From positions 95,194-159,193 of the forward strand of contig NZ_JADQDP010000007.1 in the NCBI RefSeq assembly GCF_015694735.1: DNA of 64,000 bases, written 5' to 3'. Below, piece after piece: positions 50,253-59,246 of the stretch; position 1 is the stretch's first letter; each line of letters starts with the position of its first letter. The notes under the pieces were generated by a model. That model was not told the origin of the DNA. It saw only the letters and a program-made list of their open reading frames with translations, and ran no database searches. The position numbers and the translations under genes are program-made. Origin of the DNA: Hymenobacter properus. GTDB lineage: Bacteria > Bacteroidota > Bacteroidia > Cytophagales > Hymenobacteraceae.

Positions 50253-50282
50253 TTGTTAAATAATGAATGTGCTATATATTTA
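50253..50282 (+). promoter_or_regulatory. candidate promoter TTG-N19-TATATTTA of the methyltransferase gene
   Basis: TTG (50253-50255) and TATATTTA (50275-50282, one base from TAnnTTTG) lie 19 bases apart in an AT-rich gap. Transcription would begin just after 50282, downstream of ATG 50263, which favours ATG 50323. Confidence 0.5.
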
Positions 50283-50322
50283 CAAGGCTTTCACTTCGCT
50301 AATTTCTTCCAGCCTAAGCCTT

Positions 50323-51171
50323 ATGGAACAGCACCTTGAGCAAATCCGCGAACAGCAGCGCGCCTCCTGGAATAAATTCTCGCCCGGCTGGAAGAAGTGG
50401 GACACGCTGATGATGAGTTTCATGCGGCCCACCGGCGACGAAATCATCCAGCGCCTCCACCTTAAGCCCACCGACGTGGTGCTCGACGTGGCCTCCGGCA
50501 CCGGCGAGCCCGGCCTCACCATTGCTGAAAAGCTCACGGCCGGCGGCCGGGTTGTCAGCATCGACATAGCCGAAGACATGCTGGCCGTAGCCCGCGAAAA
50601 CGCCGCCCGGCGCGGCCTCCGCAACTTCGAAACCCAGGTGGCCGACGTGTGCGAGCTGCCTTTCCCCGATGCTTCCTTCGACGCCATCAGCTGCCGCTTC
50701 GGGTTTATGTTCTTTCCGGATATGCAGCTCGCGGCTAATGAAATGGCGCGAGTGCTCCGCCCGGGGGGCCGCTTGGCCACCGCTGTATGGGCCGGCCCCG
50801 AGCAGAATTTCTGGGTGACGGCCAGCATGGGCATCATCAACCAGCACCTGCAGCTGCCCCCGCCACCGCCCGGCGCGCCCGGCATGTTCCGCTGCGCCCA
50901 GCCCGACTTTATCGCCAATATGTTCCGCCAGGCCGGCCTGCAGCACGTGGCCGAAATACCCGTGCCCACCGCCCTGCCCGCCGGCTCGGCCGCCGGCTAT
51001 TGGGAAATTATGACCGATGTGGCCGCGCCTGTGGCTGGCGCCCTCAGCCAGGCCACCCCGGAACAGCGCGCCGCCATCGAGCGCGATATAATGACCCTGA
51101 TGCAACAGCGCTACCCTAGCGGCGAGGTAACAATTCCGGCCGGCACGTTGGTGATTGCGGGGGAGAAGTAA
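50323..51171 (+). CDS. class I SAM-dependent methyltransferase
   Basis: A 282-residue methyltransferase starting at ATG 50323 (MEQHLEQIREQQRASW). Motif I VVLDVASGTGEPGLTIA, motif post-I VVSIDIAEDML, motif II FPDASFDAISCRFGFMFF and motif III VLRPGGRLATAVW match the UbiE/methyltransf_11 family. The C-terminal part is variable (AGLQHVAEIPVPTALPAG). The substrate is not evident; it could act on a quinone or small metabolite. ATG 50263 is in frame but lies upstream of the likely transcription start. Confidence 0.9.
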   Translation: MEQHLEQIREQQRASWNKFSPGWKKWDTLMMSFMRPTGDEIIQRLHLKPTDVVLDVASGTGEPGLTIAEKLTAGGRVVSIDIAEDMLAVARENAARRGLRNFETQVADVCELPFPDASFDAISCRFGFMFFPDMQLAANEMARVLRPGGRLATAVWAGPEQNFWVTASMGIINQHLQLPPPPPGAPGMFRCAQPDFIANMFRQAGLQHVAEIPVPTALPAGSAAGYWEIMTDVAAPVAGALSQATPEQRAAIERDIMTLMQQRYPSGEVTIPAGTLVIAGEK

Positions 51172-51276
51172 TTAGCAGGGGATTGCATTGGCCGTTAAGC
51201 GGGCCATATTGCGTCTGCCTTTAGCCGCATGCCAGCGCATGGCAAACGCGCTGGTTGCGGTCAGGCAAACCCCATT

Positions 51277-51846
51277 ATGGCAAAGAGTAACGAAAAAAAG
51301 TTGCCCGCAGAACGCCGAGCGGAACTCCTCAGCATCTTAAAAAACCGCTTCGAAAAGCACCCAAGCCGCCACCAGGGCCTGGCTTGGGCCGACGTTCAGG
51401 TCCGGCTGGACGCCCACCCAGAAAAGCTCTGGGTGCTCGACGACATGGAAACCACCGGCGGCGAGCCCGACGTGGTGGGCCTCGACGCGCAAACGGGTGA
51501 ATATATTTTCTACGACTGCGCCGCCGAAAGCCCGGCTGGCCGCCGCAGCCTCTGCTACGACCGCGCGGGGCTGGAGTCGCGCAAAGAGCACCGCCCCGCC
51601 ACCAGTGCCCTCGACATGGCGGCCAGCATGGGCATTGAACTGCTGACGGAAGCCCAATACCGCGAATTGCAGCAGCTGGGCCGCTTCGATGCCAAAACCT
51701 CCAGCTGGCTGAAAACCCCGGCCGCCATCCGAAAGCTCGGCGGTGCCATCTTCGCCGACTTCCGCTACGGCACCGTTTTCGTGTATCACAACGGGGCGCA
51801 GTCGTACTACAGCGGGCGCGGCTTCCGGGGCATGCTGAAGGTTTGA
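51277..51846 (+). CDS. DUF4256 family protein
   Basis: A 189-residue protein from ATG 51277. It matches DUF4256 throughout: LLSILKNRFEKHPSRHQGLAWADVQ, KLWVLDDMETTGGEPDVVG, EYIFYDCAAESPAGRRSLCYDRAGLESRKEHRP, ASMGIELLTEAQYRELQ and the closing YHNGAQSYYSGRGFRGML. The family is widespread in Bacteroidota and Firmicutes and has no known function. It is soluble and cytoplasmic. Confidence 0.92.
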   Translation: MAKSNEKKLPAERRAELLSILKNRFEKHPSRHQGLAWADVQVRLDAHPEKLWVLDDMETTGGEPDVVGLDAQTGEYIFYDCAAESPAGRRSLCYDRAGLESRKEHRPATSALDMAASMGIELLTEAQYRELQQLGRFDAKTSSWLKTPAAIRKLGGAIFADFRYGTVFVYHNGAQSYYSGRGFRGMLKV

Positions 51847-52003
51847 GGTGGCGAAGAAAACGCCCGATAGGCAGCGGTGCAGAAGCAGATTTTTCTTTTT
51901 CGCCATCAGCGGCTAACCTGCTTGTAGCCATTGGTAGATAGCGGTATATTGCTCGCGTTTTATGCCAGCATAGCTGGTTTTATCTACCCTTAAAACAACC
52001 TAA

Positions 52004-52339
52004 ATGGAAGTTTCTACAATCAGCACTCAGGATACCGTTAACCAGGTGTATGACTACGCCGCCAACCAGCTCGTCCACGGCGGCCGCAGCGGCGCCGAAG
52101 TAGAACGGCTGCTGCAGGAAAAGGGGCTCGATGCCGAAAGCGCCGGCATTGTCGTCAGCAATCTGCAAGGCCAGATTAAGCAAGCCAAAAACGCGCAGGC
52201 CAAGAAGGACATGCTCCACGGGGCGCTGTGGTGCGTGGGCGGCACGGCCCTGACGTTGGCCCACATCGGCTTCATTTTCTGGGGCGCCATCATCTTCGGC
52301 GGCATCCAGTTCTTCAAGGGCGTTGCCAATCTGAAGTAG
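52004..52339 (+). CDS. small membrane protein of unknown function
   Basis: A 111-residue protein. The N-terminal half is soluble and helical (VNQVYDYAANQLVHGGRSGAEVERLLQEKGLDAESAGIVV), and a short two-span hairpin follows (GALWCVGGTALTLAHIGFIFWGAIIFGGIQFF). The 'VGGTALTLAxxGFIFWGAIIFGGxQF' C-terminal pattern recurs in many bacterial hypothetical proteins. It is followed by its own terminator. Confidence 0.75.
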   Translation: MEVSTISTQDTVNQVYDYAANQLVHGGRSGAEVERLLQEKGLDAESAGIVVSNLQGQIKQAKNAQAKKDMLHGALWCVGGTALTLAHIGFIFWGAIIFGGIQFFKGVANLK

Positions 52340-52398
52340 GCGCGGCGCGTCGACTACCCTTGTAGCCTGTTAAAAGAAACGCCACTAGGCGTCATAAG

Positions 52399-52446
52399 AA
52401 AAGCCTCTCCCAAAGCACCACGCTTTGGGAGAGGCTTTCGCTTTTC
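52399..52446. terminator. bidirectional hairpin terminator
   Basis: AAAGCCTCTCCCAAAGC and GCTTTGGGAGAGGCTTT form a 17-bp stem flanked by A/T, between the small membrane-protein gene and the convergent ABC-F gene. Confidence 0.9.
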
Positions 52447-52461
52447 AAGTGGCTGTCTGGT

Positions 52462-54366
52462 TTACACCTCGGCCAGCATTTCCCACCGGTCGTTCAGCTG
52501 AGCCAGCTCCTTTTTCACCTGCTCGAATTTCATCGTCGCGTCTTTGAGCTGCGCGGCATTTTCGTAGATTTTCGGGTCGGCCAACTGCTTTTCGTAGCCG
52601 GCCAGTTCCTTTTCCAGCGTGTCGATTTTGGCTTCAACTTCGGCCAGCTCTTTCAGGGCTTTTTTCTGGTCGGGCGACGAGGTTTTGGCGGGCTCGGCCT
52701 TTTTCTCCTCCTTGGGCTGGGGCTTGGGGGCCGAGGGGGAGGGCAGGCCGGCTTTCTTGGCGGCTTTCTCGCGGTCTTCCATCCACTGCTCCCACTCTAC
52801 GTAGGTGCCGGGGTATTCCTTGAGCTGGAAATCCTCGATGTACCAGATTTTGGTGGCCACGTTTTCCACGAAGTACCGGTCGTGGCTGATGACGATGAAC
52901 GTGCCCTCGTACTGCTCCAGGGCCTGGATGAGGATGTTCACCGACACCATGTCCAAGTGGTTGGTCGGTTCGTCGAGCAGCAGGAAGTTAGCTTCCGAAA
53001 TCAGGGTTTTGGCCAGGGCCACGCGGCTTTTTTCGCCCCCGCTCAGCACCTTGATTTTCTTGAACACCTGGTCGCCCGTGAACAGGAAGGAGCCCAGCAC
53101 CGAGCGCAACTCCATCTCGTTGCGCTTCGAGCCGGCCTCGTTCATCTCCTGCAAAATCTCGTTTTCCACGTTCAGGCTTTCCAACTGGTGTTGGGCGTAG
53201 AACGACATAATCACGTTGTGGCCCAACTGATGCTTGCCGGCGGTGGGCGCCTCGGTGCCAGCCACCAGGCGCATCAGGGTCGACTTGCCCTTGCCGTTGG
53301 CCCCAATCAACGCGATTTTGTCGCCGCGCTCGATGTGCACGTGGGTGTCGCGGAAGATGAGCTTCTGGTCGTATTTCTTCGTGACGTGCTCCATGCGCAG
53401 GATGTGCCGGCCCGGCTCCACCTTGAACTGGAAGCGGATGTTCACCTTCGCCGCCTCGGGCGTCACGTCCTCAATGCGCTCCAGCTTGTCCAGCGCCTTC
53501 ACGCGGCTCTGGGCCTGCTTGGCCTTGCTGGCCTTGGCCTTGAAGCGCTCAATAAACCGCTCCGCCTGCCGAATCTGGGCCTGCTGGTTTTCGTAGGCGC
53601 CTTTCTGGATGAGGTTACGCTCCTCTTTCTCTTCGAGATAGAAGGAGTAGTTGCCGGCGTAGGGCACCAGCTTGCCGCCGGTCACCTCCACGGTGGTGTT
53701 GGTGGTTTGGTCGAGGAAGGCGCGGTCGTGGCTTACGATGATGACGGCGCCCTCGTAGCCCGACAAGTAGTTTTCAATCCACTTAATCGAGGGCAAATCC
53801 AAGTGGTTGGTCGGTTCGTCGAGCAGCAGTAGCGAGGGCTGTTGCAGCAGAATCTTGGCCAGCATCACGCGCATGCGCCAGCCGCCCGAGAAGGACTTGA
53901 GCGGGCGCTGCAGCTCCTCGGTGCTGAAGCCCAGGCCTTCCAGAATTTCCTCGGCCTTGGCCTGCATGGTGTAGCCACCAAGCGCCTCAAACCGCTCCTG
54001 CATGGCGGCCAGCTTCTCCACCAGCTCGTCGGAGTAGTTCGTCTCGAACTCTTCGAGCACGGCATCAATCTTTTTCTGCAGCTCCAGCGCCTCCTCGAAG
54101 GCCTGCATGGCCACGTGCAGGATGCTTTCGTGGGTGTCGTAGCTCAGCAAATCCTGGTTCAGGAAGCCCAGGCTCACGTCCTTGCTCATCGAGATGGAGC
54201 CGCCGTCGGGCCGGTACTCGCCCACCAGCAGGCGCAGCAAGGTCGATTTGCCGGTGCCATTCAGGCCGATGAGGCCGATTTTGTCCTTGGGCTTGATGTG
54301 CAGGCTGGCGCCGTCGTACAGCGTGCGGGAGCCAAAGTGGAAGTCGAGGTCGGAAATGCTAATCAT
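52462..54366 (-). CDS. ABC-F family ATP-binding protein
   Basis: A 634-residue ABC-F protein starting at ATG 54366 (MISISDLDFHFG). There are two ATPase domains: Walker A GLNGTGKSTLLRLL and GANGKGKSTLMRLV; signatures LKSFSGGWRMRVMLAK and LSGGEKSRVALAK; Walker B LLLLDEPTNHLD and FLLLDEPTNHLD. They are joined by the ABC-F linker (FIERFKAKASKAKQAQSRVKALDKLERIE). The C-terminal coiled coil (about 555-634) is Uup-like. ABC-F proteins act on ribosomes (translation factors or antibiotic protection). No membrane partner is present. A TACCTTTG box (54387-54394, minus) lies about 20 bases upstream. Confidence 0.95.
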   Translation of the reverse strand: MISISDLDFHFGSRTLYDGASLHIKPKDKIGLIGLNGTGKSTLLRLLVGEYRPDGGSISMSKDVSLGFLNQDLLSYDTHESILHVAMQAFEEALELQKKIDAVLEEFETNYSDELVEKLAAMQERFEALGGYTMQAKAEEILEGLGFSTEELQRPLKSFSGGWRMRVMLAKILLQQPSLLLLDEPTNHLDLPSIKWIENYLSGYEGAVIIVSHDRAFLDQTTNTTVEVTGGKLVPYAGNYSFYLEEKEERNLIQKGAYENQQAQIRQAERFIERFKAKASKAKQAQSRVKALDKLERIEDVTPEAAKVNIRFQFKVEPGRHILRMEHVTKKYDQKLIFRDTHVHIERGDKIALIGANGKGKSTLMRLVAGTEAPTAGKHQLGHNVIMSFYAQHQLESLNVENEILQEMNEAGSKRNEMELRSVLGSFLFTGDQVFKKIKVLSGGEKSRVALAKTLISEANFLLLDEPTNHLDMVSVNILIQALEQYEGTFIVISHDRYFVENVATKIWYIEDFQLKEYPGTYVEWEQWMEDREKAAKKAGLPSPSAPKPQPKEEKKAEPAKTSSPDQKKALKELAEVEAKIDTLEKELAGYEKQLADPKIYENAAQLKDATMKFEQVKKELAQLNDRWEMLAEV

Positions 54367-54452
54367 TGAGTCGGGGTATTCAGGGGCAAAGGTACGGCCC
54401 CCGGCGCGGTAAACGCCGCCGTGGCCAGTGGAATTGAACGACCACCGACGCA

Positions 54453-54486
54453 CAAAAAATCCCCGCAGCCGGGGCCGCGGGGATTA
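54453..54486 (-). terminator. terminator of the T9SS-cargo gene
   Basis: On the minus strand AATCCCCGC and GCGGGGATT pair around a short GC-rich loop and are followed by TTTTTG. Confidence 0.8.
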
Positions 54487-54510
54487 TCAATTCACTCAAA
54501 AGAAGTCAAC

Positions 54511-55491
54511 TTACTGCTTCACCACCTTCAGCGTGCGGGTGCGGTCGCCGTCCTGGTAGCGGACCAGGTAGAGGCCGGCAGCCAGGCTGCCGAGGTCGAA
54601 GCGGGCTTCGTGGTTGCGCACGGGCGCGGCTTGCAGGGTGCGGCCGGTGTGGTCGAGCAGCAGCACAGTAGCGGCCGGGCTGGCCTCGGCGGGGGCCTGC
54701 ACGGTCAGGGCGTTGGCCGTGGGGTTGGGGTAGGCGTTCACGGCCAGGGCCTCGCGGGCGGGCAGCGTGGCCGCCAGGGTGGCGTTCACGGTGACGCCCA
54801 TCACGTTGAGCGTGCCCGTAGCGGCAGGCTTGTTAATCACAATGTTCTGAATCGACTTCGTGGCGTTGGCGGCAGACAGCGTGAGGCGGAACTCGTAGAG
54901 GCGCGGGTCGGTGGTGCTGTTTTGGATGGTGTTGTTGTCGCGGCCCACCCGGCCAAAGCCCCGCAGGGCAATGTTGGTCGTGCCCGAAAACCAGTCGGCT
55001 GCCGAAAGCCCGGTGAAGGCCTGCGTGGTGCCATCGGTGAAGGTAACCGTGGCCGTAAAGCCGCTGGCCCCGTTGCCCGAAGTAGCCAGCAAATACACGT
55101 CAGAAGCCGCCAGCGGCGTGGGGAAAGCCAGCGTGCCCGAACCAATACCGCTGATGCGCAGTGAGTTATTGGCCGAGTACGAAGCAAACTGGAACGTGAG
55201 GCCGCTGGTGACAGCACTGGTAAAGGAGCCGTTGGCGGGCAAGAAGGAAGTGGGTGCTCCACTGGTCGGGCTCACGAACGTAGACGCCATGAAGTTGAAG
55301 CGGTTGCCCACTGCCCCGCCGTCCACGTCGTCGGTGGTCGAGGAAATGACGGTGCCGGCACCGTTGGCCACCACATCGGCGTTGTAGCCGGTCACAGCCA
55401 CAGGTACCAGGGCGGCGTGGGCGGCGGGCAGGGCGCCCAGGCCCAGCGTCAGGAGCGCCAGGGTGCGGAGAGAAGTAAAGGTGTTGTGCAT
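54511..55491 (-). CDS. secreted protein with T9SS type A sorting domain
   Basis: A 326-residue exported protein. Signal peptide MHNTFTSLRTLALLTLGLGALPAAHA; a beta-rich middle domain (VTGYNADVVANGAG, LRISGIGSGTLAFPTPLA, TATVTFTDGTTQAFTGL) of the kind found in adhesin-like or carbohydrate-binding surface proteins. The C-terminal type IX sorting domain (about 250-326) has AYPNPTANALTVQAP, VLLLDHTGRTLQ and FDLGSLAAGLYLVRYQDGDRT, ending in LKVVKQ. The protein is expected on the cell surface or released. Its function is not recognised. Confidence 0.87.
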   Translation of the reverse strand: MHNTFTSLRTLALLTLGLGALPAAHAALVPVAVTGYNADVVANGAGTVISSTTDDVDGGAVGNRFNFMASTFVSPTSGAPTSFLPANGSFTSAVTSGLTFQFASYSANNSLRISGIGSGTLAFPTPLAASDVYLLATSGNGASGFTATVTFTDGTTQAFTGLSAADWFSGTTNIALRGFGRVGRDNNTIQNSTTDPRLYEFRLTLSAANATKSIQNIVINKPAATGTLNVMGVTVNATLAATLPAREALAVNAYPNPTANALTVQAPAEASPAATVLLLDHTGRTLQAAPVRNHEARFDLGSLAAGLYLVRYQDGDRTRTLKVVKQ

Positions 55492-55599
55492 AAAAATGAA
55501 GAAGGGGTGAAAAAGGGATGAGTCAAATATAAAAGAGAAGAATGCCGGGCCAATTAATCGTTTAAGCTTTTTTAGATGAAATGGACAATGCGGACCCGC

Positions 55600-55699
55600 A
55601 CGTCATGCCGAGCGCAGCGAAGCATCCCGCGTGCGGCAGTAACCCTTTTGATTGAATTAGTGGCGGCACGCGAGATGCATCGCTGCGCTCGGCATGACA
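55600..55699. repeat. intergenic palindromic repeat, family 1, copy 14
   Basis: The arms contain CGTCATGCCGAGCGCAGCGA; the left continues AGCATCCCGCGTGC and the right GCACGCGAGATGCATCGCTG, with two mismatches (CATCCCGC against GATGCATC). The loop contains TTTTGATTGAATTAGTGG, similar to copy 6. Confidence 0.88.
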
Positions 55700-55736
55700 T
55701 TCTGTGATATAATCCCGCAGATTGTGCAGCCCTGCT

Positions 55737-58466
55737 TTACTTGGGTAGCGGGGCCTCGTCGGCGCTTTCGCTCAGCTTCTGGGCCAGCTTCTGGGGCACG
55801 CCAACGTTGTCGAACAGACCGCTCACCACGCCCTGCCGCCACAGCGTAAATACCGAGAAGCGCGGCTCGCGCTTGCTGGTCATCTCGCCCGAAACCAGCT
55901 TGCCGCGCTTGCGCGGGTTCTGGTCGCGGATGACGATGACATTGGCGGCTTTTGAAAGGATGCGCTTGAAGAACGTCTTCTTGATTTCCTCGTCCTTATA
56001 GCCCAGCAGCTCCATTTGCAGGCCCGTGTAGCGGGTGGTCATGGTGCCGGTCACGCCCTTGCGGTCGGCCTGCAGCGCGAAGCGAATGCCTTGCACATCC
56101 CCTTTTTTAAACTTCACCAGCCGGGTGGGCACCGTCATGGAGTTGATGATGGCAAACTGGCCCGGCCCGAACGTGCCCCAAACCCGGTGCCGGCCTTTGG
56201 GGTCGAGCAGGTAAGCTGAGATTTGGGCATCGAGGCGGCATTGGCCCTGCAGGTAGGTGGTGGCCCGGCCGGTGAGAGGCGTGGCGGGCGTCATGCGCCG
56301 CCGGTCGTTGCTCAGGTTGAAAAAGCTACCGTTGAAGCGGGTGATGTTCAGCTTGCCGATGATGGGCGTGCGCGGGCTGCGGTAGGTGGTGTAGAGGCTG
56401 CCGTTCACAAGGTCGAGGCGGCGCACGTCCACGGTCACTTTCAGCTTGCGCATCTCCTCGGGCGAGATTTTGGAGAGGTTGGGGTTGATGGGGCCCCGGC
56501 CGTCGGAGGCAATCAGCACGTAGGGGCGCTGGGCCACGGCCCGCGCCAGGCGGAAGTCGCCGTGGTTCACCAGGTTGGGGTAATCGAGCCCGGTGAGCGT
56601 GAGCGAGGGCACTTTGATGGTGACGGCCGGGGCCTGGTAGCCCTTGTGCAGGTTCATGCCCATGGGCGAGTAGCGGGGCTTGAGGCGCATATCCTCAAAG
56701 CGCAGCAGGCGGGCATCGGTGTCGACCTTCACCCGCTCGCTGCTGGCAAAGTAAACGCGGTCGTCGAAGGGCGCCGACAAACGGCCCGACTGCCCTTTCC
56801 AGCCCAGGGCGTAGGCAATGCGGTTGGGGGCATCGTCCGAAGGCTGGTCGATGCGGATGCTGCGGCCCGTGAGGTTGAGCTGGCGGATGTGGGGCGAGTG
56901 CCGCCAGCGCCCGATGCGGATTTCGGTGTTGCGCACACGCAATTCGGCCAGGTCGGAGCGCCGGGCCACCTTGCTCAGCAGCTGCCACAGCGGGGGCGGC
57001 GGCTGCGCCGGCGGAATAAACAGCGCCTTCGCGCCGCTTACTTCCAGCCGGCGCGCCTGGAAGTGGCGCTGGTGCTGCAATTGGGCCGCGTCAAAACCGC
57101 TAAGCGTCAGGCGCGGCAAGGTCACGTCGAAGCGGGCGCCGTCGGGTTTGCCCTGACCCGGCGCGGGCAGTCGCACCCGCAGGGCGCGCAGGTCGAAAGT
57201 GCCGGTTTTGGTCGATAGCTGCATACTGCCTACGCTAACGGGATGCGCGGCTAATGTGGCCTGGCTGTGGCCCAGGGCCACGTTCCAACTCTTGGCAAAG
57301 AGCACCTTGTGCGCATCACGCGCGGCGGCCGAATCGTAGCGAATGGCCGTCGACCTCACGTTCAGCTGCCGCAGAATGGGGTTTTGGGCCGTGCCAGCCA
57401 GGTGCACATAGCCATCCAGAATGGCCAGTTGCGCTACTTCAACGCTCCGCAAGAAGCCCATTTGGGCGGCTGGGCCGGGTTTTGCCGTTTGCGCTGGCGT
57501 GAGCGTGAGCCGCGGCCCCTGCACCAGTAGCGAATCGACCCGTAACTGGTGTTGGTGTTGTAAGCGCGCTGCATCGAGACCAGTGAGCATCAGCCGGGGC
57601 AGGGTCAGGGAGAGGCGTGGGGTATGGGGCGCGGCGGCACCGACGGGAAGCACGCGCACAGAATCGAGCCGGAAGCGGCGGTCGGCCGTTGAGAAGTTCA
57701 GCCCGGCCAGGTCCAGCGCGTGGCCCTGGGCCCGCGCCTGGCTGTGCTGCAAGTGCAGGTGCCAGTTTTGGGCGTAGCCCAGCCGCTGCGAGTCGGCCGC
57801 GCCGGCAGGGCTGAGGAGCAGCTCACGGGCGCTGAGGTCGGCGCGGTGGAGTCGGGCGGTAGTTTGGGTGCTGTCGGGCAGGTAATTGACTTGCGCACGC
57901 TGCAAGCCCGCGTAGTTGATGTCCAGCCCTTTCAGCCCGAGTGGCAGGCGCTGGTGCAGGGGCTGGGCGGCCCGGCGGGTCGATTTTGTGGCCAAGGCCA
58001 GCACGTCAAGCCGCACGGAATCGAGCACCGCGCTGTCAACGGGCACCACGCCCTTGCGCAGCAGCGCCAGCAGGCCGATGCCGGTGATGTGCAGTTCGGC
58101 CGCGTCGAGGCGCAGGCGGGGGAGGGTGTCGGCCACCTGGGCGGCGGGGCGCAGGCGCAGGCCGCGCAGCCGGATGGACCGCTGCAGCAGGCTGGTGTTC
58201 AAATCGGCTATGCGCAGCTGGTATTGCCCGTGGGTTTGCTTGCTGACTTGCTTTTGCAGGGTGTTCAGCAGCCAGCCATCCAAAAAGTGCAGGCCCACCA
58301 GCACCGCGGCCACCACCAGCCCCACAATGCCCAGCAGCCACCATCCCCAGCGCCGGCCGCGGGCAGGACGAGCAGGAAGGGGCGAATCGGCAAGGCGTAC
58401 AGGCTCAGACACGGGATGTAAGGTAGGAGTAGCGTAACGGCAAAGGCCCCGGCCAGGGTTGTGCAC
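55737..58466 (-). CDS. AsmA-like / DUF748-type inner-membrane protein
   Basis: A long protein, 909 residues from GTG 58466 (GTG 58412 is an alternative; there is no in-frame ATG before the membrane span). One N-terminal span (WWLLGIVGLVVAAVLVGLHFL) is followed by an all-beta periplasmic body with repeated 'LTLPRLxLTGLDAAxLQHQHQLRVDSLLV' units at about residues 285, 450 and 620. A conserved C-terminal region (LRKLKVTVDVRRLDLVNGSLYTTY, GTFGPGQFAIINSMT) follows. This layout matches AsmA/DUF748 proteins, which bridge the periplasm in lipid transport. It is transcribed divergently from the DUF1572 gene. Confidence 0.82.
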   Translation of the reverse strand: MHNPGRGLCRYATPTLHPVSEPVRLADSPLPARPARGRRWGWWLLGIVGLVVAAVLVGLHFLDGWLLNTLQKQVSKQTHGQYQLRIADLNTSLLQRSIRLRGLRLRPAAQVADTLPRLRLDAAELHITGIGLLALLRKGVVPVDSAVLDSVRLDVLALATKSTRRAAQPLHQRLPLGLKGLDINYAGLQRAQVNYLPDSTQTTARLHRADLSARELLLSPAGAADSQRLGYAQNWHLHLQHSQARAQGHALDLAGLNFSTADRRFRLDSVRVLPVGAAAPHTPRLSLTLPRLMLTGLDAARLQHQHQLRVDSLLVQGPRLTLTPAQTAKPGPAAQMGFLRSVEVAQLAILDGYVHLAGTAQNPILRQLNVRSTAIRYDSAAARDAHKVLFAKSWNVALGHSQATLAAHPVSVGSMQLSTKTGTFDLRALRVRLPAPGQGKPDGARFDVTLPRLTLSGFDAAQLQHQRHFQARRLEVSGAKALFIPPAQPPPPLWQLLSKVARRSDLAELRVRNTEIRIGRWRHSPHIRQLNLTGRSIRIDQPSDDAPNRIAYALGWKGQSGRLSAPFDDRVYFASSERVKVDTDARLLRFEDMRLKPRYSPMGMNLHKGYQAPAVTIKVPSLTLTGLDYPNLVNHGDFRLARAVAQRPYVLIASDGRGPINPNLSKISPEEMRKLKVTVDVRRLDLVNGSLYTTYRSPRTPIIGKLNITRFNGSFFNLSNDRRRMTPATPLTGRATTYLQGQCRLDAQISAYLLDPKGRHRVWGTFGPGQFAIINSMTVPTRLVKFKKGDVQGIRFALQADRKGVTGTMTTRYTGLQMELLGYKDEEIKKTFFKRILSKAANVIVIRDQNPRKRGKLVSGEMTSKREPRFSVFTLWRQGVVSGLFDNVGVPQKLAQKLSESADEAPLPK

Positions 58467-58567
58467 CGGGCGGCCAAGTCGATGGAAACCTTCATTTTCC
58501 CGACCAAAGGCCCCGCCAATTACTGCGCCGGCCGGGCAAACGTTGGCCGCAGGCCCTACATTTGGGC

Positions 58568-59131
58568 ATGCACACCCCTGCTTCTTCCGATGCCGTGGGC
58601 ACGGCCCTGCTGGCCAGTTTCCGCCACAGCTTTCTGCAATACAAAGCCTTGGCCGACCGGGCGCTGGCCCAGCTCACCGACGCCGAGTGGCTGCACCAGC
58701 CTGCGCCGGGCGCCAACAGCGTCGCCGTCATTGTGCAGCACATGGCCGGCAATCTGCGCTCCCGCTTCACCGATTTTCTGACCACCGACGGCGAAAAACC
58801 CACCCGCCAGCGCGACCAGGAATTTGAGGAGCCCACCAGTCCCGACGCCGTGCCGGCCCTGCGGCAGGAGTGGGAGGCGGCGTGGCGGGTGTTGTTCGTG
58901 CTGCTCGACGAGTTGCGGGCCGCCGACCTGCTGGCTACCGTCACCATCCGGGGCGAGGACCACACGGTGCTGGCCGCCGTGCAGCGCCAGGTGGCGCACT
59001 ACGCCTACCACGTGGGCCAGTTGGTGCAGCTGGCCAAGCACCAGCGGGGCGAGGCCTTCGAGTCGCTCAGCATTCCGCGCGGCCAGAGCCGACAATTCAA
59101 CCACCAGATGACTTCCCGCCGTGCCCTTTAA
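58568..59131 (+). CDS. DUF1572 (DinB-like) family protein
   Basis: A 187-residue four-helix-bundle protein. The N-terminal FRHSFLQYKALADRALAQLTDAEWL and IVQHMAGNLRSRFTDFLTTDGEK (metal-ligand His) are followed by ALRQEWEAAWRVLF and VQRQVAHYAYHVGQLVQLAKH (two more ligand histidines). DinB-like proteins bind a divalent metal through three histidines, and some are bacillithiol or mycothiol transferases. A TACATTTG box ends three bases before the ATG, hinting at a leaderless mRNA. It overlaps or precedes the 2H-phosphoesterase gene. Confidence 0.88.
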   Translation: MHTPASSDAVGTALLASFRHSFLQYKALADRALAQLTDAEWLHQPAPGANSVAVIVQHMAGNLRSRFTDFLTTDGEKPTRQRDQEFEEPTSPDAVPALRQEWEAAWRVLFVLLDELRAADLLATVTIRGEDHTVLAAVQRQVAHYAYHVGQLVQLAKHQRGEAFESLSIPRGQSRQFNHQMTSRRAL

Positions 59132-59246
59132 CCTGAAAGGCCAGCTGCGCGCCGAAAACGCGCGCCCCGAACCGGCACCCGCCGACTTGCTGCGCCGCAA
59201 ATTTGACCCGGCCAACCATCCCGCCGCCGCTGCACGTACTAGCCCC

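Noticed and set aside
4976..55699. Family-1 repeats as a CRISPR array or insertion-sequence ends
   Set aside because: Copies are scattered, are inverted and not direct repeats, have no spacers between adjacent copies, and enclose no transposase gene.
58265..58519. 84-codon minus-strand frame starting MAGPLVGKMKV with a hydrophobic stretch
   Set aside because: It overlaps the AsmA-like N-terminus in another frame and dissolves into Trp/Cys/Gly-rich sequence; probably chance.
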